This document shows positions 35,401 to 45,063 of a DNA stretch of 64,000 nucleotides, piece by piece. The stretch's first letter is position 1. Each line of letters opens with the position of its first letter. A program made the translations under genes and the position numbers. The stretch spans positions 2,641,910 to 2,705,909 of the forward strand of contig OX044364.1 in the NCBI GenBank assembly GCA_943846735.1, given 5' to 3'. The DNA is from CAJQLB01 sp905479065. Lineage in GTDB: Bacteria > Bacteroidota > Bacteroidia > Flavobacteriales > Flavobacteriaceae. Below the pieces are notes generated by a model. The model was not told the origin of the DNA. It searched no databases and saw only the letters and a list, made by a program, of their open reading frames with translations.

Positions 35401-36447
35401 ATGAAAAACATATTAATTACAGGAGGCGCTGGTTTTATTGGCTCACATGTGGTGAGGCGTTTTGTGAATAACTATTCAAATTATCATATCTACAACCTAG
35501 ATGCTCTTACCTATGCAGGAAATTTGGAAAACTTAAAAGATGTTGAGTCAAAAGAGAATTATACCTTTTTACACGGAGATATTACCGATGAGGCATATAT
35601 CAACTCCATTTTTGATAAGTACCGATTTGATAGTGTCATACATTTAGCGGCAGAGTCTCATGTAGACCGCTCTATTACAGATCCTTTAGCCTTTGCTAAA
35701 ACCAATATTTTGGGCACCATGATTCTTTTAAATGCCTTTAAGAAATTGCATAAAAACAATTGGAATAATCAACGTTTTTATCATGTAAGTACAGATGAGG
35801 TATATGGATCGCTCGGAGAAACAGGACTTTTTAAAGAATCCACATCTTATGACCCTAACTCGCCATATTCTGCCTCAAAAGCAAGTTCAGACCATTTTGT
35901 GCGTGCCTATGGCGAGACCTATGGACTGCCCTACGTGATTACAAATTGCTCTAACAATTATGGCCAGCAACAATTTCCGGAAAAGTTAATTCCATTATTC
36001 ATTAATAATATTTTGAATGATAAGCCACTTCCGGTATATGGCGATGGCAATTATACCAGAGATTGGCTGTATGTAATAGATCATGCCATTGCTATTGATT
36101 TAGTTTTTCATAAAGGAGAAAACCATGACACCTATAATATCGGTGGTTTTAATGAGTGGAAGAATATTGATTTGGTAAAATTACTCTGTGAACAAATGGA
36201 TGAAAAGCTTAAACGAGATCTAGGGGCAAGTAAAAAATTAATCACGTACGTCAAAGATAGGCCAGGTCATGATTTGCGTTATGCGATTGATGCCTCAAAA
36301 ATTAATAAAGAATTAGGCTGGAGCCCAACGGTTACTTTTGAACAGGGACTATCCAAAACAATTGATTGGTATTTAAACAATGAAGCGTGGCTTAACAATG
36401 TGACGTCGGGAAATTATCAGAACTATTACAAAAAACAATATAACTAA
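35401..36447 (+). CDS. rfbB: dTDP-glucose 4,6-dehydratase
   Basis: A 348-residue short-chain dehydrogenase for the second step of dTDP-rhamnose synthesis. ILITGGAGFIGSHVVRRF binds NAD, LAAESHVDRSI and HVSTDEVYGSLG are family signatures, and YSASKASSDHFVRAY holds the catalytic Tyr and Lys. The frame is open 7 codons further up (35380), but the ATG at 35401 (MKNILITGG) aligns with the family. The rfbB-A-C-D set is complete and contiguous. Confidence 0.96.
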   Translation: MKNILITGGAGFIGSHVVRRFVNNYSNYHIYNLDALTYAGNLENLKDVESKENYTFLHGDITDEAYINSIFDKYRFDSVIHLAAESHVDRSITDPLAFAKTNILGTMILLNAFKKLHKNNWNNQRFYHVSTDEVYGSLGETGLFKESTSYDPNSPYSASKASSDHFVRAYGETYGLPYVITNCSNNYGQQQFPEKLIPLFINNILNDKPLPVYGDGNYTRDWLYVIDHAIAIDLVFHKGENHDTYNIGGFNEWKNIDLVKLLCEQMDEKLKRDLGASKKLITYVKDRPGHDLRYAIDASKINKELGWSPTVTFEQGLSKTIDWYLNNEAWLNNVTSGNYQNYYKKQYN

Positions 36448-36450
36448 ACT

Positions 36451-37329
36451 ATGAAAGGGATCATACTAGCAGGAGGTTCAGGAACAAGATTGTACCCAAT
36501 TACCAAAGGTACTTCTAAACAATTGTTACCTATTTACGACAAGCCTATGATATATTATCCCTTGTCTGTTCTGATGTTAGCAGGAATTAAGGAAATACTT
36601 GTTATATCTACTCCTACGGATTTACCTAATTTTGAGCGTCTCTTGGGTGATGGTGAAGATTTGGGGATAGAACTTTACTTTAAAGAGCAACCTTCACCAG
36701 ATGGTCTAGCACAAGCTTTTATCATTGGTGAAGAGTTTATCGGAAATGACGATGTTTGTTTGGTACTTGGAGATAATATTTTTTATGGCCATGGATTTAC
36801 AGATTTATTAGCAAAATCACTAAAAAATGTAAAAGAAGAACAAAAAGCAACTGTTTTTGGATATTATGTGAGTGATCCTGATCGTTATGGCGTTGTAGAT
36901 TTTAATAAGTCAGGAGAGGCATTATCAATTGAGGAAAAACCAACACATCCAAAAAGTAATTATGCGGTAGTTGGACTGTATTTTTACCCAAACTCTGTGG
37001 TAGAGATTGCAAAAAATATCAAGCCCAGTGTTAGAGGAGAATTAGAAATAACCACAGTAAACCAAGAATATTTAAAAGCAGGTAAGCTAAAAGTAGAACT
37101 TATGGGTCGGGGCTATGCATGGCTCGATACAGGAACTCATGATTCGTTAATCGATGCCTCTAACTACATTAGAACCATAGAGAGTAGGCAAGGTTTAAAA
37201 ATAGCCTGTTTGGAGGTGATTGCCTGTAAAATGGGATATATCAACAAACAACAACTTTTAAAACTTGCTGAGCCTCTCAAAAAAAATGGCTATGGGCAGT
37301 ATTTAATTCAAAGAGCAAAAGAATTATAA
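36451..37329 (+). CDS. rfbA: Glucose-1-phosphate thymidylyltransferase
   Basis: A 292-residue nucleotidyltransferase making dTDP-glucose. The N-terminal GGSGTRLYPITKGTSKQLLP is the NTP-binding signature, followed by YDKPMIYYPLSVLMLAGI. VLGDNIFYGHG has the metal Asp, and EEKPTHPKSNYAVVGLYFY and RGYAWLDTGTHDSL complete the active site. Length and order are standard. It starts 3 bp after rfbB. Confidence 0.97.
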   Translation: MKGIILAGGSGTRLYPITKGTSKQLLPIYDKPMIYYPLSVLMLAGIKEILVISTPTDLPNFERLLGDGEDLGIELYFKEQPSPDGLAQAFIIGEEFIGNDDVCLVLGDNIFYGHGFTDLLAKSLKNVKEEQKATVFGYYVSDPDRYGVVDFNKSGEALSIEEKPTHPKSNYAVVGLYFYPNSVVEIAKNIKPSVRGELEITTVNQEYLKAGKLKVELMGRGYAWLDTGTHDSLIDASNYIRTIESRQGLKIACLEVIACKMGYINKQQLLKLAEPLKKNGYGQYLIQRAKEL

Positions 37330-37880
37330 TGAATTTCACTAGATTAACGATACCTGATGTGATTTTATGTGAGCCTGAAGTTTTTGGAGATGATCGTGGC
37401 TACTTTATTGAGTCTTTTAGACAAGATAAACTAGACGCATTTTTAGGATATTCCATCAATTTTTGTCAGGATAACGAATCTAAATCTTCTTATGGCGTAC
37501 TAAGAGGCTTGCATTATCAGTTAGCGCCATACGCACAAACTAAATTAGTTAGGGTAATACAAGGAAGCGTTTTAGACGTTGCTGTAGATATACGTAAAGG
37601 ATCGCCAACTTTTGGACAGCATGTGGTGGTTGTACTCACCGCTAAAAATAAAAAACAACTCCTAGTTCCAAGAGGTTTTGCGCATGGTTTTATAGTGCTC
37701 AGCACAGAAGCCATTTTTGCTTACAAGGTAGATAACTATTACAGCCCAGAGTGTGATCGCGGGATCGCTTTTGACGATGCAACATTGGCCATAGATTGGC
37801 AATTAAAAACAAGTGATTTGCAATTATCAGATAAAGATTGTCATCAGCCTTTGTTTAAAGATATTGATTACTTCCAATAA
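37329..37880 (+). CDS. rfbC: dTDP-4-dehydrorhamnose 3,5-epimerase
   Basis: A 183-residue cupin-fold epimerase. EPEVFGDDRGYFIESFRQD, FCQDNESKSSYGVLRGLHYQ with the catalytic His in RGLHYQ, VRVIQGSVLDVAVDIRKGSPTFG, and PRGFAHGFIVLS are all conserved. It overlaps rfbA by 1 bp, in line with translational coupling. Confidence 0.97.
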   Translation: MNFTRLTIPDVILCEPEVFGDDRGYFIESFRQDKLDAFLGYSINFCQDNESKSSYGVLRGLHYQLAPYAQTKLVRVIQGSVLDVAVDIRKGSPTFGQHVVVVLTAKNKKQLLVPRGFAHGFIVLSTEAIFAYKVDNYYSPECDRGIAFDDATLAIDWQLKTSDLQLSDKDCHQPLFKDIDYFQ

Positions 37881-37897
37881 CAAATGAATTATTTCGT

Positions 37898-38752
37898 GTG
37901 TATAAGATATTAGTGACAGGCGGTAATGGACAACTTGGCTCTGAAATCAAAGAACTGTCATCTAGTTTTACTAATGATAGTTTTTTTTTCACAGATACCT
38001 CTAATTTAGATATTACAAATCATGCTGTTGTCGCAGCATTTATTAAAACAAATAACATTGACGTTATTGTAAATTGTGCTGCCTATACGGCGGTTGATAA
38101 GGCTGAGTCTGAGCCGGAATTAGCAGATGCCATTAATCATTTAGCAGTTAAAAATTTAGCCATTATTGCAAAAGAGCGCGGTGCCAAACTAATACACATC
38201 TCTACTGATTATGTGTTTGATGGGACTGGTCATAAACCTTATGTTGAAACAGATATTCCAAATCCTCAATCAGTTTATGGGCAAACAAAATTGGATGGAG
38301 AATTAGCGATACAAGCTGTTAATCCTTCCAATTCTATTATTATTCGCACTTCTTGGGTATATTCTAATTTTGGTAGTAATTTTGTAAAAACCATGCTGCG
38401 ATTGGGTAAAGAGCATGAAAAAATTAATGTGGTTAGTGACCAGGTGGGGTCACCAACGTATGCTGGTGATTTGGCAAAAGTGATTTTAAAAATACTACCT
38501 ACTATTAAAAACGAGCAGGTTGCAATTTATCATTTTGCCAATTCAGGGACTTGTAGCTGGTCTGAGTTTGCAAAGGCTATTTTTGAAATTAAAGGGCTGA
38601 AAGTTATGGTGCATCCCATACTAACAAGTCAATATCCGACTATTGCCAAGAGGCCCAAATATAGTGTGTTGGGGACTGATAAAATTCTAATGGGTTTTGG
38701 CATATGTATACCAACCTGGAGGGACTCTTTAGATGAATGTTTGAAGTCCTAA
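37898..38752 (+). CDS. rfbD: dTDP-4-dehydrorhamnose reductase
   Basis: A 284-residue short-chain dehydrogenase that finishes dTDP-L-rhamnose. KILVTGGNGQLGSEI is the cofactor loop, VNCAAYTAVDKAE and ISTDYVFDG are signatures, and YGQTKLDGELA contains the catalytic Tyr and Lys. The start is GTG at 37898; no ATG is in frame nearby. A 189-bp gap follows, so this may be the last gene of the precursor block. Confidence 0.95.
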   Translation: MYKILVTGGNGQLGSEIKELSSSFTNDSFFFTDTSNLDITNHAVVAAFIKTNNIDVIVNCAAYTAVDKAESEPELADAINHLAVKNLAIIAKERGAKLIHISTDYVFDGTGHKPYVETDIPNPQSVYGQTKLDGELAIQAVNPSNSIIIRTSWVYSNFGSNFVKTMLRLGKEHEKINVVSDQVGSPTYAGDLAKVILKILPTIKNEQVAIYHFANSGTCSWSEFAKAIFEIKGLKVMVHPILTSQYPTIAKRPKYSVLGTDKILMGFGICIPTWRDSLDECLKS

Positions 38753-38941
38753 AATAAAAAGATTAAATAGAATTTAATATGAAAACTGTAATTTAAAGGA
38801 ATGTAAACAATCTTTACTTAATTTTACTTTTTTAAAGTATAACCCTTATAAAATTTCTAATGTACCAAAATAAAATGAACGTTATAATTTTGATAATTTC
38901 AATTTTTTTCTTAAAAATTTTAATGAAATAAACTTAACCAC
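38753..38941 (+). other. AT-rich gap between precursor and assembly blocks
   Basis: This 189-bp stretch has no gene. TAATTTTG at 38885-38892 fits the -7 promoter consensus, about 50 bp before the next ATG, but no TTG lies at the right distance. It may hold a weak promoter for the assembly block. No terminator hairpin is seen. Confidence 0.4.
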
Positions 38942-40184
38942 ATGAACTCAAAAAATTCAATCAAAATAACTAAATCGATTCTTCAAGGACAAGTAAGATT
39001 AAGTGGTGCAAAAAACTGTGCACTTAAGCTACTAACAGCATCGGTACTTACTAGTGAAACTGTAGAAATTTTAAATTCACCGAATGGTCTTTTGGATATG
39101 CAAGTGCATATAAAAATGCTTAACCAAATGGGGAAAACCTGTGTTGAAGGTGATAGGAATTTAAAAATAACAGAGAATTCATTAAATACTGAGCTACTCT
39201 GGGACGAACGTTCAATAAGAAATTCACTACTAATTTTAGGATCGCTAACCACAAGATTTGGAAATGGTAAAGTGCCATTACCCGGTGGATGCCCATTAGG
39301 AGACAGAAAGTACGATTTGCATATCATGCTTTTAGAGCAAATGGGAGCAAAAGTTTGGGAAGAAGATGGCTATTTGTGCACTAGAAGCGACGGAAGATTA
39401 AAAGGGTGTGATATTCATTTGCCAATTCGTTCTACTGGTGCAACTGAGAATGCTATTTTATGTGCATCATTAGCCAAAGGGACGACTACAGTATGGAACC
39501 CGCATATTAGACCAGAAATAATAGACCTCATTAATATGCTCAACAAAATGGGAGCAAAGATTAAGATATGTGGACAAAAATGTATCGTTATAGAAGGTGT
39601 TGAAACCTTAGGAGGTGTAAAACATCGAGTGATTTCTGATAATATGGAAGCCCTAACTTGGGCAATTGGAGCCGTTGTTACACAAGGTGATGTAGAAATT
39701 TTAGATTTTCCTTTTGACCATCTCGAAGTCCCTTTGGTACATCTAAGAGAAAGCGGTATGCAATTTTACAGAGGCGAAAACTCATTGATAGTAAGAGGCG
39801 GCGAAGCCTATCCAATCGATATTAGTACGGGGCCTTATCCAGGTATAAACTCAGATATGCAACCTTTATTTGCTGTATTTGGTGCGACATCTAAAGGAGA
39901 ATCTCGTATTATAGATTTAAGATTTCCCGGACGTTATGGTTATGCTGAGGAACTTGCAAAAATGGGAGTGAAATATGAAATTGATGGACGGCTTTTAAAA
40001 ATCCATGGAGGAAATCAACTGCAAGGTGCTAAAGTAAAAAGCATTAGATTTAAGAGCAGGTATCGCTTTGTTATTAGCAGGAATGACAGCAGACGGCGTC
40101 ACAGAAATTGAAGACTCATGGCAAATAGGACGAGGTTATGAGAACCTAAAAGGTAAATTAAAAGGCTTAGGTGTTGAAATTTAA
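38942..40184 (+). pseudogene. MurA paralogue (UDP-GlcNAc enolpyruvyl transferase), frameshift near the 3' end
   Basis: The product resembles MurA, which adds enolpyruvate from PEP to the 3-hydroxyl of UDP-GlcNAc. Lys24-Asn25 in SGAKNCAL and Cys117 in PGGCPLGDRKYDLHI match the catalytic Lys22-Asn23 and Cys115 of E. coli MurA. FDHLEVPLVHLRES and TGPYPGINSDMQPLFAVF follow. The frame shifts in the A-run at 40036-40040; removing one A restores LDLRAGIALLLAGMTADGV and an end in GRGYENLKGKLKGLGVEI, 413 residues. The corrected stop overlaps the next ATG. A location in a polysaccharide locus with a MurB paralogue argues for a dedicated nucleotide-sugar pathway rather than housekeeping wall synthesis. 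Confidence 0.82.
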
Positions 40185-40720
40185 TGAGTTCTATAAAATC
40201 TACATATAAACAGATATTATCAGATTATCCTAGTGATAATCCTACTTTTTTTAAATGTTTGGTAGCTAAATATTTAAACCCAAGTTATAGTGTACTCTAT
40301 TCTTATCGAGTAGGATATTATTTTTATCATTCAAAAAATAGGATTTTTAGATTTTTAGCTTCAAGAAAAAGGATGAAGTTGATTTTTAGAAAAAATTGTG
40401 ATATTTCATTTTTGTCTACTATTGGGAATAGGTTGAGATTGCCACATCCTATTGGTGTCGTTATTGGAGCAGATGTTATTGTAAGAAATAATGTTACTAT
40501 ATTCCAAAATGTTACGCTAGGAAGTAGTGGGAAAAGTGGTAAAGAGAAGAGTTATCCAATTATAGAGGATAATGTTATCATTTATGCAGATTCGACAATA
40601 ATAGGCAAAGTTAGAATTGGTGAGAACTCAGTGGTTGGGGCTAAAACATTTGTTAATATTGATGTACCTCCAAATTCTCTTGCTGTTGGTATTCCTTGTA
40701 AAATTATTAATAAGAAGTAA
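40184..40720 (+). CDS. Left-handed beta-helix acetyltransferase (serine acetyltransferase-like)
   Basis: A 178-residue protein with an N-terminal helical part and a C-terminal hexapeptide-repeat beta-helix (residues about 85-170: IGVVIGADVIVRNNVTIFQN, IIGKVRIGENSVVGAKTFVN). It ends in PPNSLAVGIPCKII, as in CysE-related sugar O-acetyltransferases. LPHPIGVVIG supplies the likely catalytic His. In polysaccharide loci such enzymes usually acetylate a sugar hydroxyl. Serine is a less likely acceptor here despite the family name. It starts inside the corrected murA-like stop and overlaps the flippase gene by 1 bp. Confidence 0.8.
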   Translation: MSSIKSTYKQILSDYPSDNPTFFKCLVAKYLNPSYSVLYSYRVGYYFYHSKNRIFRFLASRKRMKLIFRKNCDISFLSTIGNRLRLPHPIGVVIGADVIVRNNVTIFQNVTLGSSGKSGKEKSYPIIEDNVIIYADSTIIGKVRIGENSVVGAKTFVNIDVPPNSLAVGIPCKIINKK

Positions 40721-42015
40721 TGAAGAGTTTTCTTTTTGATGCCTTTAGTATTGGAGTTTCCAAAGTACTAATGATTGTATTTGGATTAACGACTTCTATT
40801 ATAGTGGCTCGGGTTCTTGGCCCAGATAAAAACGGCATTATTGCTGCACTGCTGGTTTATCCGTCACTTTTTATGTCATTTGGCTCTCTTGGGATTAGAC
40901 AATCCACAACTTATTTTTTGGGTAAGGGTATTTTTTCTGAAAATCAGATTAAAACAGCAATCACTCAAATTTGGTTGATTACTGCCGTGTTTAGCATTGC
41001 TGATTTGTTTTATTCTTGATGCGCTATTTCAGTAAGTCTGGGGAAAACATTTGGCTTGGTGGTTTTAGCTTTATCACCTATACCGTTTACATTATTTAAC
41101 ACCTATAATTCTGGTATCTTTTTAGGAAAGAATCAAATAAGCATTTTTAATAAAATTAATTGGATACCAACGCTAATAATTTTAGTAATTACTTTTGTGT
41201 TAGTATTATGGTTGTCTGTTGGTGTTTCGGGGTATCTCATCGCATTAATTGGAGGCCCTTTATTTATTAGTTTTATCCTGCTTTTTAAAAATAAGTTTAC
41301 ACATGCCTTTAGCTTTAATTACAATTGGGCTATTATAAAACAAATGTTATCTCTAGGTTTGGTTTATGCTCTGGCCCTATTAATTATTAACTTAAATTAT
41401 AAGATTGACGTTATCTTATTAGATAATTTAAGTTCATCTTTTGAAACTGGAATCTATTCTAAAGGAGTTGGTGTAACTGAATATCTGTGGCAAATACCTA
41501 TGTTATTAAGTACAGTGGTATTTGCAAGAAGTGCTGTGTCTAAAGATGATAAAGCTTTTTCAATTAAAGTTACACAACTACTTCGCTTGTCATTTTTAGC
41601 GATTGGCGTAGCGGCACTTATATTATTCTTGTTGTCTAAGTTTATTATCATTTTATTATATGGTGAAGCTTTTACAGGTAGTATTAGTGTACTTAATACT
41701 TTATTGCCTGGAGTGTTATTACTCACTATTTTTAAAGTAATTAATATGGATTTGTCTGGAAAGGGAAAACCTTGGGTATCTTTAAAAGCTATGACGCCTG
41801 CATTATTAATTAATATTATTTTAAATGTGGTTTTTATTCCAGAATATGGAGCAGTCGGCGCAGCATTGGCTTCTTCAGTTAGCTATAGTCTAGCTGCAAT
41901 ATTGTTTATTTTCTTTTATAGTAAAGAGACTAATATTCCTGTTTTAGATATTATAAGATATAAGGCTTCAGATTTTCAACCTATTGTTCAACTTCTAAAA
42001 AAGTTAAAACTATAA
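40720..42015 (+). pseudogene. Wzx-type oligosaccharide flippase, interrupted by two compensating indels
   Basis: A polytopic membrane protein of the polysaccharide exporter family that would flip lipid-linked repeat units. The first part has GLTTSIIVARVLGPDKNGIIAALLVYP and the second FNTYNSGIFLGKNQISIFNK and YGAVGAALASSVSYSLAAIL, both typical. An in-frame TGA at 41017-41019 separates them. Reading 41004-41054 in the neighbouring frame gives FVLFLMRYFSKSGENIW, which joins naturally to LVVLALSPIPF. So one base seems lost near 41002-41004 and one T gained near 41056-41057. The corrected product is about 431 residues, a normal length. Confidence 0.8.
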
Positions 42016-42017
42016 CA

Positions 42018-42877
42018 ATGCAAGTTTATAACAACTTTGACCTAACGGATTACAATTCATATAGATTAAAATCTAAATGTAAAACAGCCTATTTTCCAGA
42101 AAGCGAAGACGATGTTGTGGCACTTTATAAGTCTAATAAACGTTCATTTTACTGCTCGGTAGTGGTCATAATCTTATTTTATCTAAAGCTTACTATGATG
42201 AACATTTCATCATCTTCAATGGTAATTTTAATAAAGTTGATGTTGATGTAAGTTCAAAGATCATAGCTGCTGAAGCTGGAGCTACAATTTTAACAGTAAG
42301 TGAAACGGCTGAGGAGTATGGTTTTACAGGAGTAGAGTTTTATTATGATATACCAAGTTCGGTTGGTGGTGCTGTAGTAATGAATGCAGGCACAAAAGAA
42401 GGTGAAACAAAAAATATTTTAAAAAAAGTACGTTACCTAGATCTCACAGACATGCTTGTTAAAGAGAAAGTTAATAAGGAGTTAGAATTTGAGTATCGCA
42501 ACAGCATGTTTCAAAAGGAAAAAGATAAAATTATTCTAAAGGCTTGGTTTCAATTAAATTCAGGAAATCAATCCAAGATTAGAAAGATAATGAATGAGTC
42601 TAAAGCAAGACGATGGTCTAAGCAACCAAGAGAATATCCTAATAGTGGAAGTGTTTTTAAACGACCACCTGGAGCATATGTTGGCCCTATGATTGATGGA
42701 CTTGGTTTAAAAGGTTACACTATAGGAGGTGCTCAAGTTTCAAAAAAGCATAGTGGATTTATCGTAAATATCGATAATGCTACTGGAGAAGATATTTTGA
42801 ACCTCATAAAGCATATTCAGAAAAAAGTAAAAGAACGGTTTAATATTAATTTAGAAGTAGAGCAGAGGATTATATGA
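42018..42877 (+). pseudogene. MurB paralogue (UDP-enolpyruvyl-GlcNAc reductase), one-base deletion
   Basis: A FAD-dependent reductase that turns an enolpyruvyl ether into a lactyl ether. The frame breaks at the T-run 42147-42150; adding one T restores LLGSGHNLILSKAYYDEHF, which has the FAD-binding Gly-Ser-Gly-His-Asn loop, and gives 286 residues. IPSSVGGAVVMNAG, EFEYRNSMF (catalytic Tyr-Arg), PNSGSVFKRP (catalytic Ser), GYTIGGAQVSKKHSGFIVN and LEVEQRI (catalytic Glu) all match MurB. The gene starts 2 bp after the flippase and overlaps the next by 4 bp. It pairs functionally with the MurA paralogue 1.8 kb upstream. Confidence 0.83.
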
Positions 42878-44025
42878 CCATCGTTTATTTTATAACTACT
42901 GTTGGACACGGAAAAGGAGGTCATTTTCATAGTTTAAACACTATAGCAAATGCTGTAGGGTTGAGTGAAAATGTACATGTTATAAATATTGGTTTTAAAC
43001 CTTCGGAAGTATTAGATAAAAGCAATTACAAGTATTCATTTATCGGTTTTAATGGTTATAATTTCATTACAACTTATAATAAAATAAAGCCGTTAATCAA
43101 AGAACTTCAACCAGATGCTATTCATGCATTTGATGTCGAATCCTTTGCATTTAGTAGGTTATTTTCAAAAGGAAGAAAACAAGCATCTTTTTTAAACAAA
43201 TGTGGAGGTCCGAATCCAAAAAAATATTTCCCTATTCCAAGTCAACTGGTATTATTCAGTAAAGAAAATAAATTGTATTTTGAAACGAATTCAAGATATG
43301 AGAATACAAATCTGATTTTGATTCCAAACCGCGTAAAACCTGTTCAAATAGACAAGCCTAGAGTAGAGTTGTTTTATAAAACTTACGAAAAAGCAGAACT
43401 GTCAATATTGAGAATTGCTAGAATAGGAAAACATTATCATAAGTCAATAATTCAAGCAATTAATTTAGTGGATTGGTTAAAGTCTAAAGGATTAAATGTG
43501 AGACTTATTATTATTGGAACAATCCAAAGTAAAGCTATTTATAATTCAATTTTAAGTATTATTAAATCGAAACAACTAGATAATAATGTCATTATTGATA
43601 CATCAGATGCATTTACACATAATGCAAGTGAGTTATTAGATGTAGGTGATGTTGTTATAGGGACAGGTCGTAATTTTATGGAAGCTTCTAGTCTTAATAA
43701 AATGCTGTTGGTGCCTTATAAAGATTCAGATTATCCATTGCTTGTTACTAAAGATAATTTTAATGCCATTTTCTCAACAAATTTCTCACCTAGAACTCAA
43801 GTTACTAATTTTAATGAAGAAGATAATTTAGAATCTATTTATCATCATCTAAAAACTAACAATCGTATAGGATCTCTAGCATGGTTTGATTCGCATTTTA
43901 ATGTTGAAAAGGGGGTCGAATTATATAAAAATTTATATTTAAATCAAGAGGTGCCTAAAAACTCAAATCTTATAGATACCTTCGAAAATATATTATACGC
44001 TATTAAGACATTTGTTTTAAAATAG
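42874..44025 (+). CDS. Glycosyltransferase, GT4-like
   Basis: A 383-residue protein with two Rossmann-like halves typical of GT-B enzymes. The N-terminal FITTVGHGKGGHFHSLNTIA resembles the acceptor-domain glycine loop. In the second half LSILRIARIGKHYHKSI and IIGTIQSKAIYNSI precede VVIGTGRNFMEASSLNKMLL, which takes the place of the usual GT4 Glu-x7-Glu motif but with Glu only at the first position. Donor and acceptor are not predictable. It lies in the variable, very AT-rich part of the locus and overlaps the murB-like gene by 4 bp. Confidence 0.7.
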   Translation: MTIVYFITTVGHGKGGHFHSLNTIANAVGLSENVHVINIGFKPSEVLDKSNYKYSFIGFNGYNFITTYNKIKPLIKELQPDAIHAFDVESFAFSRLFSKGRKQASFLNKCGGPNPKKYFPIPSQLVLFSKENKLYFETNSRYENTNLILIPNRVKPVQIDKPRVELFYKTYEKAELSILRIARIGKHYHKSIIQAINLVDWLKSKGLNVRLIIIGTIQSKAIYNSILSIIKSKQLDNNVIIDTSDAFTHNASELLDVGDVVIGTGRNFMEASSLNKMLLVPYKDSDYPLLVTKDNFNAIFSTNFSPRTQVTNFNEEDNLESIYHHLKTNNRIGSLAWFDSHFNVEKGVELYKNLYLNQEVPKNSNLIDTFENILYAIKTFVLK

Positions 44026-44034
44026 TTGCAGCCA

Positions 44035-45060
44035 ATGAAGTCTACTTACTATAAATATAAAACCAAATTAAATATTCTTAAAAAGGATTTGAAAGACAAG
44101 TTTCCTTTATCTCTTGCTAAGAAGATAAGTTTGTGGAGAAAAGGGTTTTTAGCTGAGAAGCACGTGCTTTATCAATTCGATAAGAATAATTATAAAGACT
44201 ATTTAAGTGATTATCATACTTCAATGGCTCGATGGATTAATGAGCCTTTCAATGAAATGCTTACTAATAAATTGATTTTCTCTGATTGTGTTGGTAAATA
44301 CATTAAAGTGCCAGAGACTTATGGTATTTTTGTTAGCGGACAATTTTCATCCAATAGCGATAAAACTTTAGAAACATTGCTTAGTGAGTTTAATATTTTT
44401 GTTGTCAAAACTGTGTCAGGTGGAGGCGGAAAAGGAGTTTATATCATCAAAAAAGAAAACGGTGATCGGTTTCTTATAAATAAAACAACAACCTACAACA
44501 CTCGCGAATTACTTGAGTTCTTTACAACCTTAAATAATTATATATTCACTGAATTTATTGAGCCAAGTGATTTTTCAAAATCTTTAAACGCAACTTCTGT
44601 TAATACCATGCGAATTGTCACTTTAATAGATCCAATAACAAACAAGGCATTTATTGCAAGAGCTGTACAGCGTATTGGAGTTGCAGCCTCTGCTCCACAA
44701 GATAACTTTACTAAAGGTGGATTAAGTGCTGCAATTGATTTAGAAACAGGTCAATTGAGCGATTGCACTAGACACCCTAAAACTAAAGAACACAAACGTT
44801 ATTCACATCATCCAGATACAAATATAAAAATCGAAGGTATAACCATACCTGATTGGGAATCTATTGCGACACAAATAGTAAATGCCGCTAACAGCTTACC
44901 AATGCTGAAAGTAATAGGTTGGGATTTTGTGATTAGTAACAACGGGCTTGTAGCCATTGAAGGGAATCATCATCCAGATCCTGATGTATTGCAAGGACAC
45001 GAACCATTATTAACAGACGAACGTATTAATACGTTCTACAAATTTCATAAAATCATTTAA
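44035..45060 (+). CDS. Sugar-transfer-associated ATP-grasp protein
   Basis: A 341-residue ATP-grasp ligase of the type found in capsule loci. FVVKTVSGGGGKGVYIIKKE around residues 120-140 is the glycine-rich ATP loop, FTEFIEPSDFSK precedes SLNATSVNTMRIVTLIDP, and VIGWDFVISNNGLVAIEGNH carries the metal-binding Asp/Glu/Asn set. ATP-grasp enzymes join a carboxylate, via acyl phosphate, to an amine or thiol, so this gene probably attaches an amino compound to a sugar acid. TTG 44026 extends the frame by 3 codons; ATG 44035 is preferred. It precedes the AsnB gene by 3 bp. Confidence 0.8.
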   Translation: MKSTYYKYKTKLNILKKDLKDKFPLSLAKKISLWRKGFLAEKHVLYQFDKNNYKDYLSDYHTSMARWINEPFNEMLTNKLIFSDCVGKYIKVPETYGIFVSGQFSSNSDKTLETLLSEFNIFVVKTVSGGGGKGVYIIKKENGDRFLINKTTTYNTRELLEFFTTLNNYIFTEFIEPSDFSKSLNATSVNTMRIVTLIDPITNKAFIARAVQRIGVAASAPQDNFTKGGLSAAIDLETGQLSDCTRHPKTKEHKRYSHHPDTNIKIEGITIPDWESIATQIVNAANSLPMLKVIGWDFVISNNGLVAIEGNHHPDPDVLQGHEPLLTDERINTFYKFHKII

Positions 45061-45063
45061 CGT

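Noticed and set aside
41017..41019. TGA in the flippase gene as a selenocysteine or readthrough codon
   Set aside because: A membrane flippase is not a known selenoprotein. The neighbouring frame gives a natural sequence across the same bases, so two compensating indels explain it better.
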